In this document: positions 4,433 to 5,396 of the stretch, in pieces
Numbering within the stretch: position 1 is the stretch's first letter
How the letters are laid out: each line of letters begins with the position of its first letter
Assembly: GCA_025464125.1 (NCBI GenBank)
Contig: JAODLU010000328.1
Location: 1 to 5,396 of the forward strand
Direction of reading: 5' to 3'
From: Microbacteriaceae bacterium
GTDB lineage: Bacteria > Actinomycetota > Actinomycetes > Actinomycetales > Microbacteriaceae
DNA length: 5,396 bases
Translations under genes and position numbers: made by a program
The notes under the pieces: model-generated
What the model was told of the DNA's origin: nothing
Seen by the model: the letters and a program-made list of their open reading frames with translations, nothing else
The model's database searches: none

Positions 4433-5396
4433 TCAGCCAGCTGCCGCATACACGTCGAGCACGCGCTCGACGAACTGCGCGGGGGCGAACAACTCCCGGT
4501 CCTGCCGTGCGCCCTCAGACATCGCGAGCAGGGGCTCGGGAGCTGCAGACAGGGTGACCAGCGCGTCGGCCAGGCCAGAGGCATCCGGGGTCGAGGCCAG
4601 GTAGCCCGAATTCTGGAGGCCCTCGCTGAGGTTCGGGTCGCAGTAGAGCACGCCACGCTGCCGACTGACGGCCTCAGCGATGGTCATCGGCTGGTTGTCG
4701 AAGCCGAGTGAGGTGAGCACCACCGCAGCGCTGGCGTCCATCATGCGCAGTACCTCGTCGTGGTCGACAGCCCCGCGCACGCGGATCTGCGGGTGCCCGT
4801 CGGTGAGACGTTTGAGTTCGCTGAGCTCTGCACCGTCGCCCACGAAGTCGACAGAGAACCTCGCACCCCGCTCAAGCGCCTGGATTGCGGCCTGCGCGAA
4901 GACAAGTGGGCGTTTGACGCTCTCGCACCGCGCCACCCAGAGGAAGGTCGGCTCGCTGGCCTGTGGGGCTGGCAGCGGAACGGACGTGACAACGGGGGTG
5001 GCCACAGGGTTCGGCACTACTGCGATCGCGGTCTGCACCCCGGCAGCCTGCAGGTCGCGGGCCTGGTGCGCCGACGGTGAGATGACCCTGTCGGCACGCA
5101 CCGCCATCATGAGGGTGAGGTTTCGAAGCACGTTGTCTGCGGCCCGGGCCGTGAGCGCGAGCTGTGGGATGGTGCCTTTGGTAACGGTCTGCAGGCCCCA
5201 GCGCAGGAACCCGGCAATCGAGGACTGTGGGCCGCCGTCGCTTGCCCAGTAGAAGGTGTGCACCGTGTGAACGACAGGAATGCCGATCGTCCGTGCAACA
5301 TCGGCCGCAGCGTGCGCCAGGCCGAACTCGGTCTGCACGTGCACCACGTCGACCTTCTCGGCCCGCAGGTAGTGCTCGAGTTGCGCCCGCACGCTG
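4433..5396 (-). CDS. Glycosyltransferase, GT4-type (GT-B fold), N-terminus missing
   Basis: This retaining-type glycosyltransferase would transfer a sugar from a nucleotide-sugar donor to a lipid or glycan acceptor. Numbering from a GTG read leftward from 5392, the N-terminal acceptor domain shows VDVVHVQTEFGL (14-25) and IPVVHTVHTFYW (38-49), then ADRVISPSAHQA before the linker. The donor domain begins with FLWVARCESVKRP (phosphate-binding R155 and K160) and carries the nucleotide-sugar motif as D232-NQPMTIA-E240, an E-x7-E motif with Asp in the first place. The frame stays open to the window edge, and roughly 80-100 N-terminal residues, including the usual glycine-rich first strand, are absent, so the true start lies beyond 5396. 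The VHVQTEF...HTVHTFY pattern recalls diacylglycerol glucosyltransferases and related cell-envelope enzymes, but acceptor and sugar cannot be assigned. It converges on DUF3145 with a 21-bp gap and no clear terminator between. Confidence 0.9.
   Translation of the reverse strand, partial: SVRAQLEHYLRAEKVDVVHVQTEFGLAHAAADVARTIGIPVVHTVHTFYWASDGGPQSSIAGFLRWGLQTVTKGTIPQLALTARAADNVLRNLTLMMAVRADRVISPSAHQARDLQAAGVQTAIAVVPNPVATPVVTSVPLPAPQASEPTFLWVARCESVKRPLVFAQAAIQALERGARFSVDFVGDGAELSELKRLTDGHPQIRVRGAVDHDEVLRMMDASAAVVLTSLGFDNQPMTIAEAVSRQRGVLYCDPNLSEGLQNSGYLASTPDASGLADALVTLSAAPEPLLAMSEGARQDRELFAPAQFVERVLDVYAAAG

Noticed and set aside
4412..4438. Possible terminator between DUF3145 and the glycosyltransferase (GGCT at 4422 with AGCC at 4435)
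   Set aside because: Only a 4-bp stem with a long loop and no T-run on either strand.
4680..5252. Plus-strand open frame of 190 codons opposite the glycosyltransferase
   Set aside because: Ser/Thr/Ala/Arg-rich shadow of a clear GT4 gene; no domain or ribosome binding site.

Overview
The window looks like the chromosome of a high-GC Gram-positive bacterium (Actinobacteria), most likely of the Microbacteriaceae type. Three points support this: GC-rich wobble positions, a 67-residue cold-shock protein of the actinobacterial kind, and two families largely confined to or typical of actinobacteria (DUF3145 and the short family A 'exonuclease/polymerase' protein). The family and organism assignment is inference from remembered protein patterns; no database search was run. 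I see no insertion sequence, CRISPR array, tRNA, rRNA or phage gene.

Layout, left to right. Positions 1-248 hold the untranslated leader of a cold-shock gene. It contains a strong hairpin and a second small hairpin that encloses the ribosome binding site. The csp gene (249-452, +) is followed by a bulged hairpin and then a textbook intrinsic terminator ending at 521. Next come a DUF1684 protein (588-1418, +) and, 58 bp later, a family A DNA polymerase-like protein (1477-3135, +) whose polymerase motifs are present but whose N-terminal exonuclease region appears degenerate. A PadR-family repressor gene (3158-3721, -) converges on the polymerase gene.

The 171-bp gap between padR and the next gene (DUF3145, 3893-4411, +) is divergent. 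It carries a promoter for each side and a perfect 8-bp inverted repeat lying over the spacer and -10 of the rightward promoter. That repeat is the clearest regulatory signal in the window. The window ends in a GT-B fold glycosyltransferase (4433-5396, -), convergent with DUF3145 and cut by the right edge, so its N-terminus is missing.

Apart from the possible DUF1684/polymerase pair, these look like independent housekeeping-type transcription units rather than one pathway. I found no convincing new multi-gene system. The items most worth a second look are the inverted repeat at 3797-3818, the structured csp leader, and the apparently exonuclease-dead polymerase.
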